NCBI GenBank assembly: GCA_017630215.1
Contig: JAGBVR010000005.1
Coordinates: 1-34,253 of the forward strand
DNA from: Bacteroidales bacterium
Lineage (GTDB): Bacteria > Bacteroidota > Bacteroidia > Bacteroidales > UBA932
Direction: 5' to 3'
Length of the DNA: 34,253 nt
The notes under the pieces: generated by a model
Databases searched by the model: none
What the model was told of the DNA's origin: nothing
The model's input: the letters and a program-made list of their open reading frames with translations, nothing else
Position numbers and translations under genes: made by a program
Part shown: in pieces, positions 24,384-33,667 of the stretch
How the letters are laid out: each line of letters starts with the position of its first letter
Position numbering within the stretch: position 1 is the first letter of the stretch

Positions 24384-25844
24384 ATGATATCGATACAGGC
24401 AAAGAAACACGACAACTTCTCCATTGAATTCAAATTCGGTTTCAACAGCAAAGAAGGCGGAGTCCGCGATGACTTCTCAGTCAACGCGTGGATGTTCGTA
24501 CCCAACAGCCTTGATATCAACCCTGAAAACTACGGTAAAAAGCAGTTTTACAGAGATATAAAGTCCAATATAAGGCTGATTACCCCTGTGTACCTTATGC
24601 GTGATATTGCACAGGATAGCTCCCTCCCTCTGGTATCTCTGAAAAGAGCGTTGGAAAATATTGTAAGTACCCCCTCTCAAGAGAATCTGGATGCATATGA
24701 ATATCATCTGAAGATGTTTGCTGCAATATTCAAGAGCGCTCTGCGTGATCTGGCAGCTCATATTTCAGCTGTCAGATGTCTGGAGTCGGCAGAATATCTT
24801 GTGGATGACTACACCTGCAATTCGATGCTTGTACTGGAAAAATTCAGGGCATTGTATCAGATAATCGACGTACCGACAGTCACAGAAAAGACCCGCAGAC
24901 TTTTCCGCCTGTGTGATGAATTCATGAGTCATGTCGTGGAATTGAGGACTATCAGGATCATCAAGGTAATTGATGAGGAAACTGATTCTCCTATGTACAT
25001 CAAGATCCGCGAGAAATTCATGTCTCTCATCATTAGCGAGCATGATTACAAACTATCTCAAGGATACGGTGTGATGAACGAAGATGCTTCCCATAACAGG
25101 AATCTGGTCTTTCACAGGGGAATGCTGAAGAAATTCATCGAAAGCGAGCTATACATCCGCCTGGATAAGAAGAAGGACGGAGTAGCAGTTCAGCAGATAT
25201 ACTACAGCATAGCTGCAGGAGTCGCCATGATTTTCGCCACAGCGGTTGCCTGGTATTCACAGGTCAAATATGGAAACATCACCTGGCCTCTATTTATTGT
25301 TCTTGTGGTAAGTTACATGCTCAAGGACAGGATAAAGGACCTCCTGCGATATTATTTCGCACACAGGCTAGGCAATAAATACTACGACAAGAAAGCGACA
25401 ATAACCATCGGAAAGACGCGTGTAGGCGAGATAAAGGAAGGCTTTGACTTTATTTCCGAGACCAAGACTCCTGCAGAAGTCCTGAAGATGCGTGAACAGT
25501 CATCATCTGTCGAGGATGAATCAAGAATATTTGAAGAAAAGATACTCCTCTACCGCAAGCACGTCACCATAGATGACGAGGCACTTGCTGCAAATGATGA
25601 TTATCCGATGAGAGGCATCAATGAGATTATGCGTCTGCACCTTAACAGGCTTACCCATAAGATGGACAATCCCGAAGTGCCCATAGACTCAATAGACGAA
25701 AACGGCAATATCCTGCAGCTAAAGGTCCAGAAACTATATCATGTCAATATAGTATTCCAGCTTCAGCATGATAGTGAAACGGAGTATCACCATTTCCGCA
25801 TATCAATGACCAGAAACGGAGTTATCGATATAACAAAACTTTAG
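24384..25844 (+). CDS. Two-TM protein of unknown function
   Basis: I do not recognise the family. From the ATG at 24384 it has 486 residues; a TTG at 24369 lies inside the palindrome and is unlikely. About 1-265 is soluble and mixed alpha/beta, starting SIQAKKHDNFSIEFKFGFNSK, with helical stretches rich in charged residues. Two membrane segments follow (about 273-292 and 299-315), then a basic stretch and a second soluble domain of about 165 residues ending in beta strands (LYHVNIVFQLQHDSETEYHHFRIS). The stop codon overlaps that of the convergent GH5 gene by three bases (TTAG at 25841-25844). It is the last plus-strand gene of the block. Function unknown. Confidence 0.75.
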   Translation: MISIQAKKHDNFSIEFKFGFNSKEGGVRDDFSVNAWMFVPNSLDINPENYGKKQFYRDIKSNIRLITPVYLMRDIAQDSSLPLVSLKRALENIVSTPSQENLDAYEYHLKMFAAIFKSALRDLAAHISAVRCLESAEYLVDDYTCNSMLVLEKFRALYQIIDVPTVTEKTRRLFRLCDEFMSHVVELRTIRIIKVIDEETDSPMYIKIREKFMSLIISEHDYKLSQGYGVMNEDASHNRNLVFHRGMLKKFIESELYIRLDKKKDGVAVQQIYYSIAAGVAMIFATAVAWYSQVKYGNITWPLFIVLVVSYMLKDRIKDLLRYYFAHRLGNKYYDKKATITIGKTRVGEIKEGFDFISETKTPAEVLKMREQSSSVEDESRIFEEKILLYRKHVTIDDEALAANDDYPMRGINEIMRLHLNRLTHKMDNPEVPIDSIDENGNILQLKVQKLYHVNIVFQLQHDSETEYHHFRISMTRNGVIDITKL

Positions 25845-27460
25845 TCTGCTACCACCAGTTCGACCTCACATCCCCAGAACACTGACGGCATACATTCTTC
25901 TTCAGTTCCGTCGTTTCTGACCAGAGCCGTGCGTTTCAAAGTAAGAGTAGTACCACCTTCCTTAAGATATTGGAGGGTGGTTCTTCTTGCTTGAGAACCA
26001 AGTATTTGCGGATCAAACGCGACATATGCGGAAGCTCCTTCGAAACCGGTGTACTGTTCCTTGCCTTCCTCATCTCCATAAATCTTGATATGGAACAGAT
26101 CTTTGACAGGAGCCTCTGCCAATTCAAACTTGACACCCTTATACAAGGCAAGGTCCACTTCCCCTTCCGTCATATTCAATTCAGACCAGCGGTCGTAATA
26201 GGACACCTTGTAATTCAAGTCATAATCACCGATTACCGGTATCACCGGAGCGAATCCGTCACCGTGATAACCTTTGACTATGGCTTCTGTTATCTCCGGT
26301 TCATTGAAACAAGGTATTGACCTGTATATGCCATCTGAAAGGAGCATCCAATGAAAGGTACCTATGCCGCGTCTTTTACATTCGCTGACGAAATAGCGGG
26401 CATAATAGCAGAAATTCTCCAAAGTGGGATTATCGCTGAAAGTTCCCCACTCGCCTACTATGACCGGTCCTCCAAGCGGCTCCAGATATGTTTCCAGATC
26501 ATCCAGCATCTGAGTGACCTCGCGTTCCATTGCAGCCAGATCATCGATCATAGGATAATTATGCACCTGGAAGATTATATGGTCGCCAGGATCTGAAGGC
26601 TTTTTCATATTCTTTAGCGGATCCTGAAGATGCGGATTCCAATTGCCCGAACCGCTGCAGGCTCCGTATGTGTTGACCACCAGATTTCTTGCGGCATTGT
26701 TTCCGCCTGTGGCACGTACGACATTCACAAAACTCTGATTATACGCATTTATCGCATCATACGCTCCTTTTGCTATCGCTTCATCATATCCCATTGAAAG
26801 AGAAGCGAAAGACCACGAACGGCCCTCATCAAGCATCTCGTTGAAAGACTCGAAAAGAAGCCTCTGATCATAGTTTCTGAACCTTTCAGCTATCTGCCTC
26901 CATAGTCCTTCGTATATGGCTTTATTTCTTGCATAAGCCTCCGGAGAAGCCACCAGCCAGGCCAGTTCCTCATCAGCTCCTGTATCGTGATGGACATTGA
27001 TAATACAGTACAGACCGGCATCAATGACATAATCCACAACTTCCTGGACACGATTCATCCACTCGTCATATACCTTTCCATCCGCATCCATATGCACTCC
27101 CCACGACACCGGCACACGGATGGCTCCGAAACCGGCATTCTTCATCATCTCCATCAATGCCGGAGTAGTCACCGCCTGGCCCCAACCGGTCTCCCATCTT
27201 CTCCAATCCCTTCCGTCGGTATCTCCAGTCCAGACAGGCTCCAGGGTATTTCCCAGATTCCATCCCACACCCATATTGGCCACGGCTTCGTATGATGTCT
27301 CGAAAACCGGAGCAGGCTCAGGAGCAGGCTCAGGATCAGGTTCCGGCTTTGGTGTAGGAGTCTCTGTGTCAGGTTTCTTTTCTTCCTCCAGAGGTTCTTC
27401 CTCAGGGGTACAGGCCAAGACTCCTAAGAATATCGATATAATAGCAATTATCTTATGCAT
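25841..27460 (-). CDS. GH5 endo-beta-glucanase lipoprotein (GH5_4-like)
   Basis: Predicted surface or periplasmic endoglucanase, possibly xyloglucan- or mixed-linkage-glucan-active. The 539 residues start MHKIIAIISIFLGVLAC (lipobox VLAC, C17). A Pro/Glu/Asp-rich linker (18-52) leads to the GH5 barrel: GVGWNLGNTLE (64-74), AIRVPVSWG, NVHHD (155-159), acid/base E208 in FESFNE and nucleophile E337 in IVGEWGTF. About 385-539 is an extra beta-rich domain, possibly carbohydrate-binding. Subfamily placement is by motif only. The gene is separated from GH94 by a strong hairpin and ends overlapping the convergent gene. Confidence 0.92.
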   Translation of the reverse strand: MHKIIAIISIFLGVLACTPEEEPLEEEKKPDTETPTPKPEPDPEPAPEPAPVFETSYEAVANMGVGWNLGNTLEPVWTGDTDGRDWRRWETGWGQAVTTPALMEMMKNAGFGAIRVPVSWGVHMDADGKVYDEWMNRVQEVVDYVIDAGLYCIINVHHDTGADEELAWLVASPEAYARNKAIYEGLWRQIAERFRNYDQRLLFESFNEMLDEGRSWSFASLSMGYDEAIAKGAYDAINAYNQSFVNVVRATGGNNAARNLVVNTYGACSGSGNWNPHLQDPLKNMKKPSDPGDHIIFQVHNYPMIDDLAAMEREVTQMLDDLETYLEPLGGPVIVGEWGTFSDNPTLENFCYYARYFVSECKRRGIGTFHWMLLSDGIYRSIPCFNEPEITEAIVKGYHGDGFAPVIPVIGDYDLNYKVSYYDRWSELNMTEGEVDLALYKGVKFELAEAPVKDLFHIKIYGDEEGKEQYTGFEGASAYVAFDPQILGSQARRTTLQYLKEGGTTLTLKRTALVRNDGTEEECMPSVFWGCEVELVVAD

Positions 27461-27511
27461 AAACTTCTATATTAACCTAGCACATCAGCTAAACCGCTTT
27501 CCTGTAATCAG

Positions 27512-27558
27512 TTATGCATTCTGCGTGCTCCCCAAAGTGCGGCACGCAGAATGCATAA
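27512..27558. repeat. Perfect 17-bp hairpin between GH94 and GH5 genes
   Basis: TTATGCATTCTGCGTGC (27512-27528) and GCACGCAGAATGCATAA (27542-27558) are exact reverse complements around a 13-base loop. It lies in the 117-bp gap after the GH94 stop. It has no T-run, so it is either a terminator-like or mRNA-stabilising stem, or an interspersed repeat related to 33607-33643. Confidence 0.85.
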
Positions 27559-27577
27559 TCAGCTATACTTCAAGTAG

Positions 27578-30049
27578 TTAACCGAGCTGCACGATCACTT
27601 TGTGGTCTCCTGGAATGCACGGAACGATGTTTCCTGCTACAGGCTGGCCGTCAAGGAGAATCTCTCTGACACCCTTGCAGACTCCGTCAGGGTTCTTGAC
27701 AGTGATTTCATAGAGGGAACCACGGAAACGACGGGTGACGGTGTATTCCTTCCACTGCGAGCAGATGCACGGATCGATCTGCAGACCGTTATAAGCTGGC
27801 TTGATACCGAGGATGAACTGGGTAATGGCATACCAGTTCCAGGCAGCAGTTCCAGTGAGCCAGCTGTTCTTTGCTTCACCTGGCTTGGCAGCATCCTTAC
27901 CGGCAATCATCTGTGAATAAACATACGGCTCGACCTTGTGGAGTGCACTGTTCTGTTCAGTATATGAAGGGCAAATCTTGCGGAAATAATCCCATGCATA
28001 GTTTCCGCGTCCGAGAACAGTCTCTCCGATGATGACCCAAGGATTGTTGTGGCAGAAGATTCCGGCATTTTCCTTATAACCTGCCGGATATGATGAAATT
28101 TCACCGTATTCCACGAGATATTTAGTGAATGCCGGATTGTTGAGGACGATTCCGTGCTCGCAGTCCAGGCGCTCCTTGACAGAATCCAGGGCCTTCTGCA
28201 CCATTCCTTCCTCGAGACCGATTCCGGCCATTGTACACCAGCCCTGAGACTCGATGAAGATCTTACCTTCCTCATTCTCCTTCGAGCCGACCTTGCGTCC
28301 GAAATAGTCGTATGCACGGAGGTACCAGTCACCGTCCCAGCCATGCTTCTTCACTGCCTCGACCATATCCTCGACACATTTCTCAGCTCTGTCAGCCTCA
28401 GCATCAAGTCCTCTTTCACGGCAGAGTTCCACATAGTCACGTCCGCATACCACGAAGAGTCCTGCAATCATAAGTGATTCAGCCTTGGAGCCTTCTGTCT
28501 TGTTCTCAGTGGTCTGGAAAGATTCATTCGGATCCCATGAGAAACAGTTAAGGTTCAAGCAGTCGTTCCAGTCTGCACGACCGATCAAAGGAAGGAGATG
28601 AGGTCCGAGATTGTTCACCACGTGGTCGAACGAGATACGAAGATGCTCCATGAGGCTTACCTCAGAACCCGGTTCATTGTCAAATGGAACCGGCTCTTCG
28701 AGGATGCTGAAGTCTCCTGTTTCCTTGATATAGGCCACAGTTCCGAAGATGAGCCACATAGGGTCGTCATTGAATCCGCCTCCGATGTCATTGTTTCCTC
28801 TCTTTGTAAGTGGCTGATACTGGTGATAGCAGCCTCCGTCAGGGAACTGAGTGGAAGCGATGTCGATGATACGCTCACGGGCACGCTCCGGAATCTGGTG
28901 CACGAAGCCCACGAGGTCCTGGTTAGAGTCACGGAAGCCCATTCCGCGTCCGATTCCGCTCTCGAAGAAGGATGCCGAACGGGACATATTGAATGTGACC
29001 ATGCACTGATATTGGTTCCAGATATTGACCATTCTGTCGAGCTTCTCCTCAGGACTCTTCACTGAATAGATGCCCAGGAGGCTGTCCCAATATGCATTGA
29101 GCTGTGCAAAGGCGGCATCCACTTTGGCTGTGGTGTCGAGAGAGGCGATCATTGCCTTTGCCTTGGTCTTATTGATGATCGGAGAACTTCCGCTATGGAG
29201 AAGACCTGGTTCTGCCTCGACCGCAAATTTCTCATCCTGAGCATTTTCCACATATCCCAGGAGGAAGATGAAATCCTTGCTCTCCCCTGCTTCAAGCTCA
29301 ACCTCGATACAATGAGAAGCTATCGGGCTCCATCCGTGAGCCACGCTGTTTCCAGCCTCGCCGGCCAGTACATTCTGAGGATCGCGGAACTCATTGTAAA
29401 GACCGATAAAAGTCTCTCTGTCGGTATCGAAACCATTGATCGGAGCATTCACACTATAGAACGCATAATGATTACGACGCTCCTTGTATTCTGTCTTATG
29501 ATAAATGACCGAGCCGTCGATTTCCACTTCACCTGTAGAGAAATTGCGTTGGAAATTCTCCATATCTGTGGCTGCATTCCATAGGCACCATTCAGCAAAT
29601 GAGAAGAGCTTGAACTTCTTTACCTCCGAAGAAGTATTGCGAAGGGTCATCTTCTGCACCTCACCCCATACTCCCAGCGGCACGAAGAACAAGACACTTG
29701 CCTCAAGACCGTTCTTGGCTCCGGTGATGCGGGTATAGCTCATTCCATGACGGCACTCGTAGAAGTCCAGCGGAGTCTTGCAAGGCTTCCAGCCCGGTGA
29801 CCAGACTGTGCCGCCGTCATTGATATAGAAATATCGTCCGCCATTGTCCATAGGGACAGAGTTGTAGCGGTAGCGGGTGATTCTGCGGAACTTGGCATCC
29901 TTGTAGAAGGAATATCCACCGGCAGTATTGGAAATCAGCGAGAAGAAGTCCTCATTGCCCAGATAATTGATCCAAGGCCAAGGGGTCTTGGGATCTGTGA
30001 TGACATATTCGCGGGATGCGTCGTCAAAATGTCCGAATGTCTGCTTCAT
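27578..30049 (-). CDS. GH94 cellobiose phosphorylase
   Basis: Cytosolic inverting phosphorylase converting cellobiose and phosphate to glucose-1-phosphate and glucose, saving ATP. There is no signal peptide. The 823 residues match the length and opening of cellobiose phosphorylases ([20 protein letters not shown], then [20 protein letters not shown] and [14 protein letters not shown]). The catalytic barrel has [11 protein letters not shown] and [11 protein letters not shown] (D428/D429), where the family's catalytic acid Asp lies. [19 protein letters not shown] follows near the phosphate site. Cellobiose is preferred over laminaribiose or chitobiose because the N-terminal motifs match that branch. 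It lies between GH36 and GH5 genes with hairpins on both sides. Confidence 0.93.
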   Translation of the reverse strand: MKQTFGHFDDASREYVITDPKTPWPWINYLGNEDFFSLISNTAGGYSFYKDAKFRRITRYRYNSVPMDNGGRYFYINDGGTVWSPGWKPCKTPLDFYECRHGMSYTRITGAKNGLEASVLFFVPLGVWGEVQKMTLRNTSSEVKKFKLFSFAEWCLWNAATDMENFQRNFSTGEVEIDGSVIYHKTEYKERRNHYAFYSVNAPINGFDTDRETFIGLYNEFRDPQNVLAGEAGNSVAHGWSPIASHCIEVELEAGESKDFIFLLGYVENAQDEKFAVEAEPGLLHSGSSPIINKTKAKAMIASLDTTAKVDAAFAQLNAYWDSLLGIYSVKSPEEKLDRMVNIWNQYQCMVTFNMSRSASFFESGIGRGMGFRDSNQDLVGFVHQIPERARERIIDIASTQFPDGGCYHQYQPLTKRGNNDIGGGFNDDPMWLIFGTVAYIKETGDFSILEEPVPFDNEPGSEVSLMEHLRISFDHVVNNLGPHLLPLIGRADWNDCLNLNCFSWDPNESFQTTENKTEGSKAESLMIAGLFVVCGRDYVELCRERGLDAEADRAEKCVEDMVEAVKKHGWDGDWYLRAYDYFGRKVGSKENEEGKIFIESQGWCTMAGIGLEEGMVQKALDSVKERLDCEHGIVLNNPAFTKYLVEYGEISSYPAGYKENAGIFCHNNPWVIIGETVLGRGNYAWDYFRKICPSYTEQNSALHKVEPYVYSQMIAGKDAAKPGEAKNSWLTGTAAWNWYAITQFILGIKPAYNGLQIDPCICSQWKEYTVTRRFRGSLYEITVKNPDGVCKGVREILLDGQPVAGNIVPCIPGDHKVIVQLG

Positions 30050-30097
30050 AACTTGTGTGTGACTTGTAATATTTTAGATATCAATCTTTTAGATGAT

Positions 30098-30125
30098 ATG
30101 CCTGCTGCGCAGATGCAGCAGGCAT
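30098..30125. repeat. Perfect 11-bp hairpin between GH36 and GH94 genes
   Basis: ATGCCTGCTGC (30098-30108) pairs exactly with GCAGCAGGCAT (30115-30125) around a 6-base loop, in the 103-bp gap after the GH36 stop. No T-run follows on the minus strand, so it is more likely an intercistronic RNA stem than a strict terminator. Confidence 0.75.
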
Positions 30126-30152
30126 TTGAGTTAACTGACTGATAGTCAACGG

Positions 30153-32345
30153 CTATTCCGCTACCAGGTAGAGGACGCGACTGCTCCAATCGTCCTGCTT
30201 ATGATAGTCGACTATATGTTTGGTAGGAATCTCCAGACCGTTTTCCATCAGGAACTTTCCGCTGAAAGAAAGTCCTTCATAAGGAAGAGGCTGATTGTCA
30301 ATACGGTTCAACTCGCGGATCTTGTATCGTTTTTCCGGATCCAATCCGGCCATCTTCACTCGTGGGAGATGATCGTCGTAGAATGTCTCGATCTTCCACC
30401 AATAGAATACAGCCTTATCCTTTGAAGGATCCACATACATCATCGAAGCCATATTGTGTCCGCCGTATGGAGAAACAAGGCGATAGATATCACCCATCTG
30501 CACCACTGGACGGATCTCCTTGTATTCTGATATTGCCTTACGGCAGAGGGCTTTCTCCTCATCTGTCATATTCTTAGGCTGGATCTCCATTCCCAGACGT
30601 CCGCTCATAGCCACATCGATACGGTATTTGATCGAAGTGGTACGAAAGACAGTGTGGTTAGGGGTAGCGCTGATGTGGGATGCCATTGCGATTGCAGGGA
30701 AAAAATATGATGTTCCCCACTGCATATATACTCTCTGGAGAGCATCGGTATTGTCACTTACCCAGAATTCATCGAACCAAGGGAGGACTCCCCAGTTGGC
30801 ACGTCCGCCGCCGGATGCACAGGCCTGGATAGTCACATCAGGATATTTTGCACGGATTCTGTCGCATACAGCCGCAAATCCGCGGTGATATTCGATGTAG
30901 AGATGGCTCTGCTTGTCCTTTGGAAGATACTGTGATCCGTGGTTGGATACAGGCATATTTGCATCCCACTTGATATAGTCGATTTCAGGATTCTCAGACA
31001 TTATGCGGTCGAATACTCCGAATACGAAATCCTGAACTTCAGGATTGGCCAGGTCGAGAACCAGCTGTGTGCCTCCACGACCCAGAACAGGGTCACGCTC
31101 AGGTGCTTTAATCACCCATTCAGGATGCTTTTCATAGAGTTCGCTGACTGAATTGGTCATTTCAGGCTCGATCCAGATACCGAACTTGATGCCGTGCTTA
31201 TGAGCCTGCTCCACAAGCCAGCTGATGCCGTTAGGAAGCTTGTTCTTATCTACTTCCCAGTCTCCAAGGGCGCAATTGTCGGTAAGACGCGGATATTTCA
31301 CTCCGAACCAGCCGTCGTCCATCACGAAGAGTTCTCCTCCCATAGAGGCAATATCACCCATCATCTGGTCCATTCCGGGCTCATTGATATCGAAATACAC
31401 GCCTTCCCAGCTGTTCAGAAGAATCTTACGTTCCTTATCACCGTGAGCCAATTTATACTTTCTACCCCAACGATGGAAGTTACGACTTGCTCCGCTGAGT
31501 CCCTCATCCGAATAAGTAAGAGCGAGCTCAGGAGTCTTGAACACTTCCTTTGAAGCAAGGATATATGCTGAATTATCAGGATTTATTCCTGCAAAAAACT
31601 CGTGATAATCAGTGTCTTTGGTATCAATGCGCAGCTCGTAATTTCCGCTGTAGCAGAGTGCGGCACCGATTACACGACCTGAGTTCTCCTGAGGCTTACC
31701 GTCCAATGAGAACATAACTTCAGCGTGATCGGTATGGGAGTTACGGGATCCGTCCTTGTTCTTGATGACTCTCATACCTCTGTCGAGAGGTTCCTGAACC
31801 AGACGGCCTTCTGCTGCCCATGTGCCATGAAGATGACTCAGCCATACATCACCCACGCGTACAGGAAGATATCCTGAATCGAAACGGGTAAGTGTTACCG
31901 GCTTTTTTTCAAGGTTCTCTATCTCTGTCCAGGTCTCGATCATATCCACATCCTTGTATGCACGGTAGCATACGGTCACATAGAGAGGATACACGGTGTC
32001 CTTGAGTCTGATGCGGGTTACTTCTGCAGTCGGTTCCTCAGTCTTGGATACGCTTTCCACTGTAAGGACAGTAGACATATTTCCGTCACAGTGTGTTGCA
32101 GCAAAAGCCGGTTCGGAAGCACAATTGAATCCATAGGGCTGATAGGCGTTGTGATTCGGTACTCCTGCTGCTTGAAGATTGGCAAGGTCAGCATCCGAGA
32201 GTCTGGCACCGAAGTACTGGATCTGAAGGGTCTTTCCCTGCTCCGCTTTAAGTACCATTTCGGTAGCAGGTGTAGCGATTCGGATCTGGGCAGAAGCCGT
32301 CAGAGCCGCTGCAAACAACAAGATAAAAAATCCTAATTTTTTCAT
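30153..32345 (-). CDS. GH36 alpha-galactosidase, secreted
   Basis: Removes alpha-1,6-galactose from galactosylated glycans or raffinose-type sugars. I chose the ATG at 32345, which gives a signal peptide (MKKLGFFILLFAAALTASAQ) and 730 residues; the ATG at 32372 puts nine basic residues before it. The layout fits GH36: an N-terminal beta-supersandwich, then the barrel with NSWEGVYFDINEPGM, DDGWFG and GIWIEPEM. The nucleophile is D461 in YIKWDANMP. CASGGGRANWG follows, and the acid/base lies in SDNTDA (D531-D534). All key residues are present. A C-terminal beta domain ends the protein. Predicted periplasmic. It lies between the GH5_2-like and GH94 genes. Confidence 0.93.
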   Translation of the reverse strand: MKKLGFFILLFAAALTASAQIRIATPATEMVLKAEQGKTLQIQYFGARLSDADLANLQAAGVPNHNAYQPYGFNCASEPAFAATHCDGNMSTVLTVESVSKTEEPTAEVTRIRLKDTVYPLYVTVCYRAYKDVDMIETWTEIENLEKKPVTLTRFDSGYLPVRVGDVWLSHLHGTWAAEGRLVQEPLDRGMRVIKNKDGSRNSHTDHAEVMFSLDGKPQENSGRVIGAALCYSGNYELRIDTKDTDYHEFFAGINPDNSAYILASKEVFKTPELALTYSDEGLSGASRNFHRWGRKYKLAHGDKERKILLNSWEGVYFDINEPGMDQMMGDIASMGGELFVMDDGWFGVKYPRLTDNCALGDWEVDKNKLPNGISWLVEQAHKHGIKFGIWIEPEMTNSVSELYEKHPEWVIKAPERDPVLGRGGTQLVLDLANPEVQDFVFGVFDRIMSENPEIDYIKWDANMPVSNHGSQYLPKDKQSHLYIEYHRGFAAVCDRIRAKYPDVTIQACASGGGRANWGVLPWFDEFWVSDNTDALQRVYMQWGTSYFFPAIAMASHISATPNHTVFRTTSIKYRIDVAMSGRLGMEIQPKNMTDEEKALCRKAISEYKEIRPVVQMGDIYRLVSPYGGHNMASMMYVDPSKDKAVFYWWKIETFYDDHLPRVKMAGLDPEKRYKIRELNRIDNQPLPYEGLSFSGKFLMENGLEIPTKHIVDYHKQDDWSSRVLYLVAE

Positions 32346-32421
32346 TATGCGTCTATTATAGTATAATTTCAATTATCATATTGACCGCAGTGAAGTACCT
32401 GTAAGGAAATATTCTTCTGCG

Positions 32422-32604
32422 ACAGTTATGACATTTGCTGACGCCTATGTATTCCGAAGGCCCCCGCCTTCGCTATGCTCAGGCACCCCCTAGTCCTGCT
32501 CCGCAGGCTGTTCGCTGCAAAAGCCCACTGGGCTGTTTGCTGAACGCTCTCGAGGTGGCATGCCTTCTACATACATAGGCATACAGCTTAAATGTCATAA
32601 CTGT
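32422..32604. mobile_element. MITE-like element with ~40-bp terminal inverted repeats
   Basis: The left arm (32422-32461) starts ACAGTTATGACATTT and continues through GCTG, GCCTATGTAT and GAAGGC. The right arm (32562-32604) is its reverse complement with a few changes. The 100-base core has smaller hairpins: CGAAGGC/GCCTTCG (32455-32472), CCTGC/GCAGG (32495-32507) and AGCCCA/TGGGCT (32522-32534). It encodes nothing recognisable. Its right end supplies the last codons and stop of the GH5 gene. No transposase or clear target duplication was seen, so a structured RNA or complex terminator is the alternative. Confidence 0.6.
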
Positions 32605-33569
32605 TCCTTTACATACTTACCCCAAGGTCTGAGGTCCGAATCCGCCCACGGGCCTTCTGAAACAGCAGATGGAAGAAGCATCGAACAAGTCTCCTCCTTA
32701 TCGGAAATTGACCAGAAAGCATAGCTGATATCATTCTCGTCCATCCACTCGATCCAAGCCTCTGTAGATTCCTCGTCGATAGGTCCCTGGCCATCCGCAT
32801 TCATTCCTCCGCACTCGGTAACGAAAAGAGCAAGCCCCTTGCTTATCGCGTAGTCACCCTTCTCGCGGAGCCACTCCTTATGAGTTCCGGCATAGAAATG
32901 AAGGGTGTACATCAGATTGTCATAACCTTCGATAGGGTCATTGGCTGCATCATCCACATTCTGTGACCAGCGAGGGGTACCTACAACGATGACCGCGTCC
33001 TTCTCGATAGCACGTATTGCTGCAATGACAGTCTCCGAATATTCCTTGATTTCCGCCCATGTGTAGTCGATCTGATTCTCGTGATCCTTATAAGAAGGCT
33101 CATTGCAGATCTCATAGATGACATTAGGCACACCCTTGTACTTGGAAGCCATATATGTAAAGAATTCTACGGCGGCCTCCGGATGAAGACCGTGAGCGTG
33201 CCAGTCCACAAGGACATAAACGCTATTTGCTATAGCTGCGTCCACTATTGTACAAGCACATTGCTTTCCGAATTCAGGATCCTTCAGGTAGCACTGTGCC
33301 TGACACTCGGCATTGTCGATTTCCACTCCGACTGCGGCACGCACAAGCTCAGCATCCCAGTCACGCACGACGTGCTTCACCGCATCGGCATTGTAGAAAC
33401 GAGGCCAGAGAACATTCCATCCGAAGCTCATTCCTTTGAGTTCCACAGTATCGCCCGACTCATTCATCAGAGCTGTTCCCTCAACGTGCAGACGCTCCAC
33501 TTTCGGGGGTAATTGCGAACAAGCTGCCAATAAAATCATCACAGCAGCAGAAAATAACACCTTTCTCAT
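32595..33569 (-). CDS. GH5 endo-beta-1,4-glucanase lipoprotein (GH5_2-like)
   Basis: The 324-residue lipoprotein starts MRKVLFSAAVMILLAAC (lipobox LAAC, C17). The GH5 barrel shows KGMSFGWNVLWPRFYN (45-60), VRAAVGVE, VDWHAH (121-126), acid/base E157 in ICNEPSY, LHFYAGTH (223-230) and nucleophile E252 in FVTECGG. These match the GH5_2 cellulase branch. It is a bare catalytic domain without a carbohydrate-binding module. The final QL and stop codon (CAG TTA TGA) lie inside the end of the inverted repeat at 32422-32604, so the C-terminus may have been set by that element. It is probably attached to the outer membrane and works with the symporter and phosphorylase. Confidence 0.92.
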   Translation of the reverse strand: MRKVLFSAAVMILLAACSQLPPKVERLHVEGTALMNESGDTVELKGMSFGWNVLWPRFYNADAVKHVVRDWDAELVRAAVGVEIDNAECQAQCYLKDPEFGKQCACTIVDAAIANSVYVLVDWHAHGLHPEAAVEFFTYMASKYKGVPNVIYEICNEPSYKDHENQIDYTWAEIKEYSETVIAAIRAIEKDAVIVVGTPRWSQNVDDAANDPIEGYDNLMYTLHFYAGTHKEWLREKGDYAISKGLALFVTECGGMNADGQGPIDEESTEAWIEWMDENDISYAFWSISDKEETCSMLLPSAVSEGPWADSDLRPWGKYVKEQL

Positions 33570-33606
33570 AGGAGATCTTCAATTCATTGATTATCAGCGA
33601 CTTAAA

Positions 33607-33643
33607 TAATCTACGTGCCTTCCCAGGGGGAGCACGTAGATTA
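33607..33643. repeat. Perfect 12-bp hairpin between symporter and GH5 genes
   Basis: TAATCTACGTGC (33607-33618) and GCACGTAGATTA (33632-33643) are exact reverse complements with a 13-base loop that ends GGGGGA. Its right arm, GGGGGAGCACGTAG, is the complement of a CTACGTGCTCCCC motif that resembles the left arm of the hairpin at 27512. It lies 24 bases after the symporter stop (minus strand). Confidence 0.8.
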
Positions 33644-33667
33644 CATATCTCATTATGTGTCAGCGCA

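Noticed and set aside
24369-24386. TTG at 24369 as start of the two-TM protein
   Set aside because: It lies at the edge of the palindrome; an ATG 15 bases downstream gives a normal N-terminus.
28598-29065. Plus-strand open frame of 155 codons opposite the GH94 gene
   Set aside because: Antisense shadow of conserved catalytic-domain sequence; no start signal or domain.
32346-32372. ATG at 32372 as the GH36 start
   Set aside because: The ATG at 32345 begins a standard signal peptide; the extra nine residues are basic, unusual and not needed.
32462-32561. Small gene or tRNA-like structure in the core of the inverted-repeat element
   Set aside because: No open frame of useful length, no cloverleaf with a recognisable anticodon arm; only short local hairpins.
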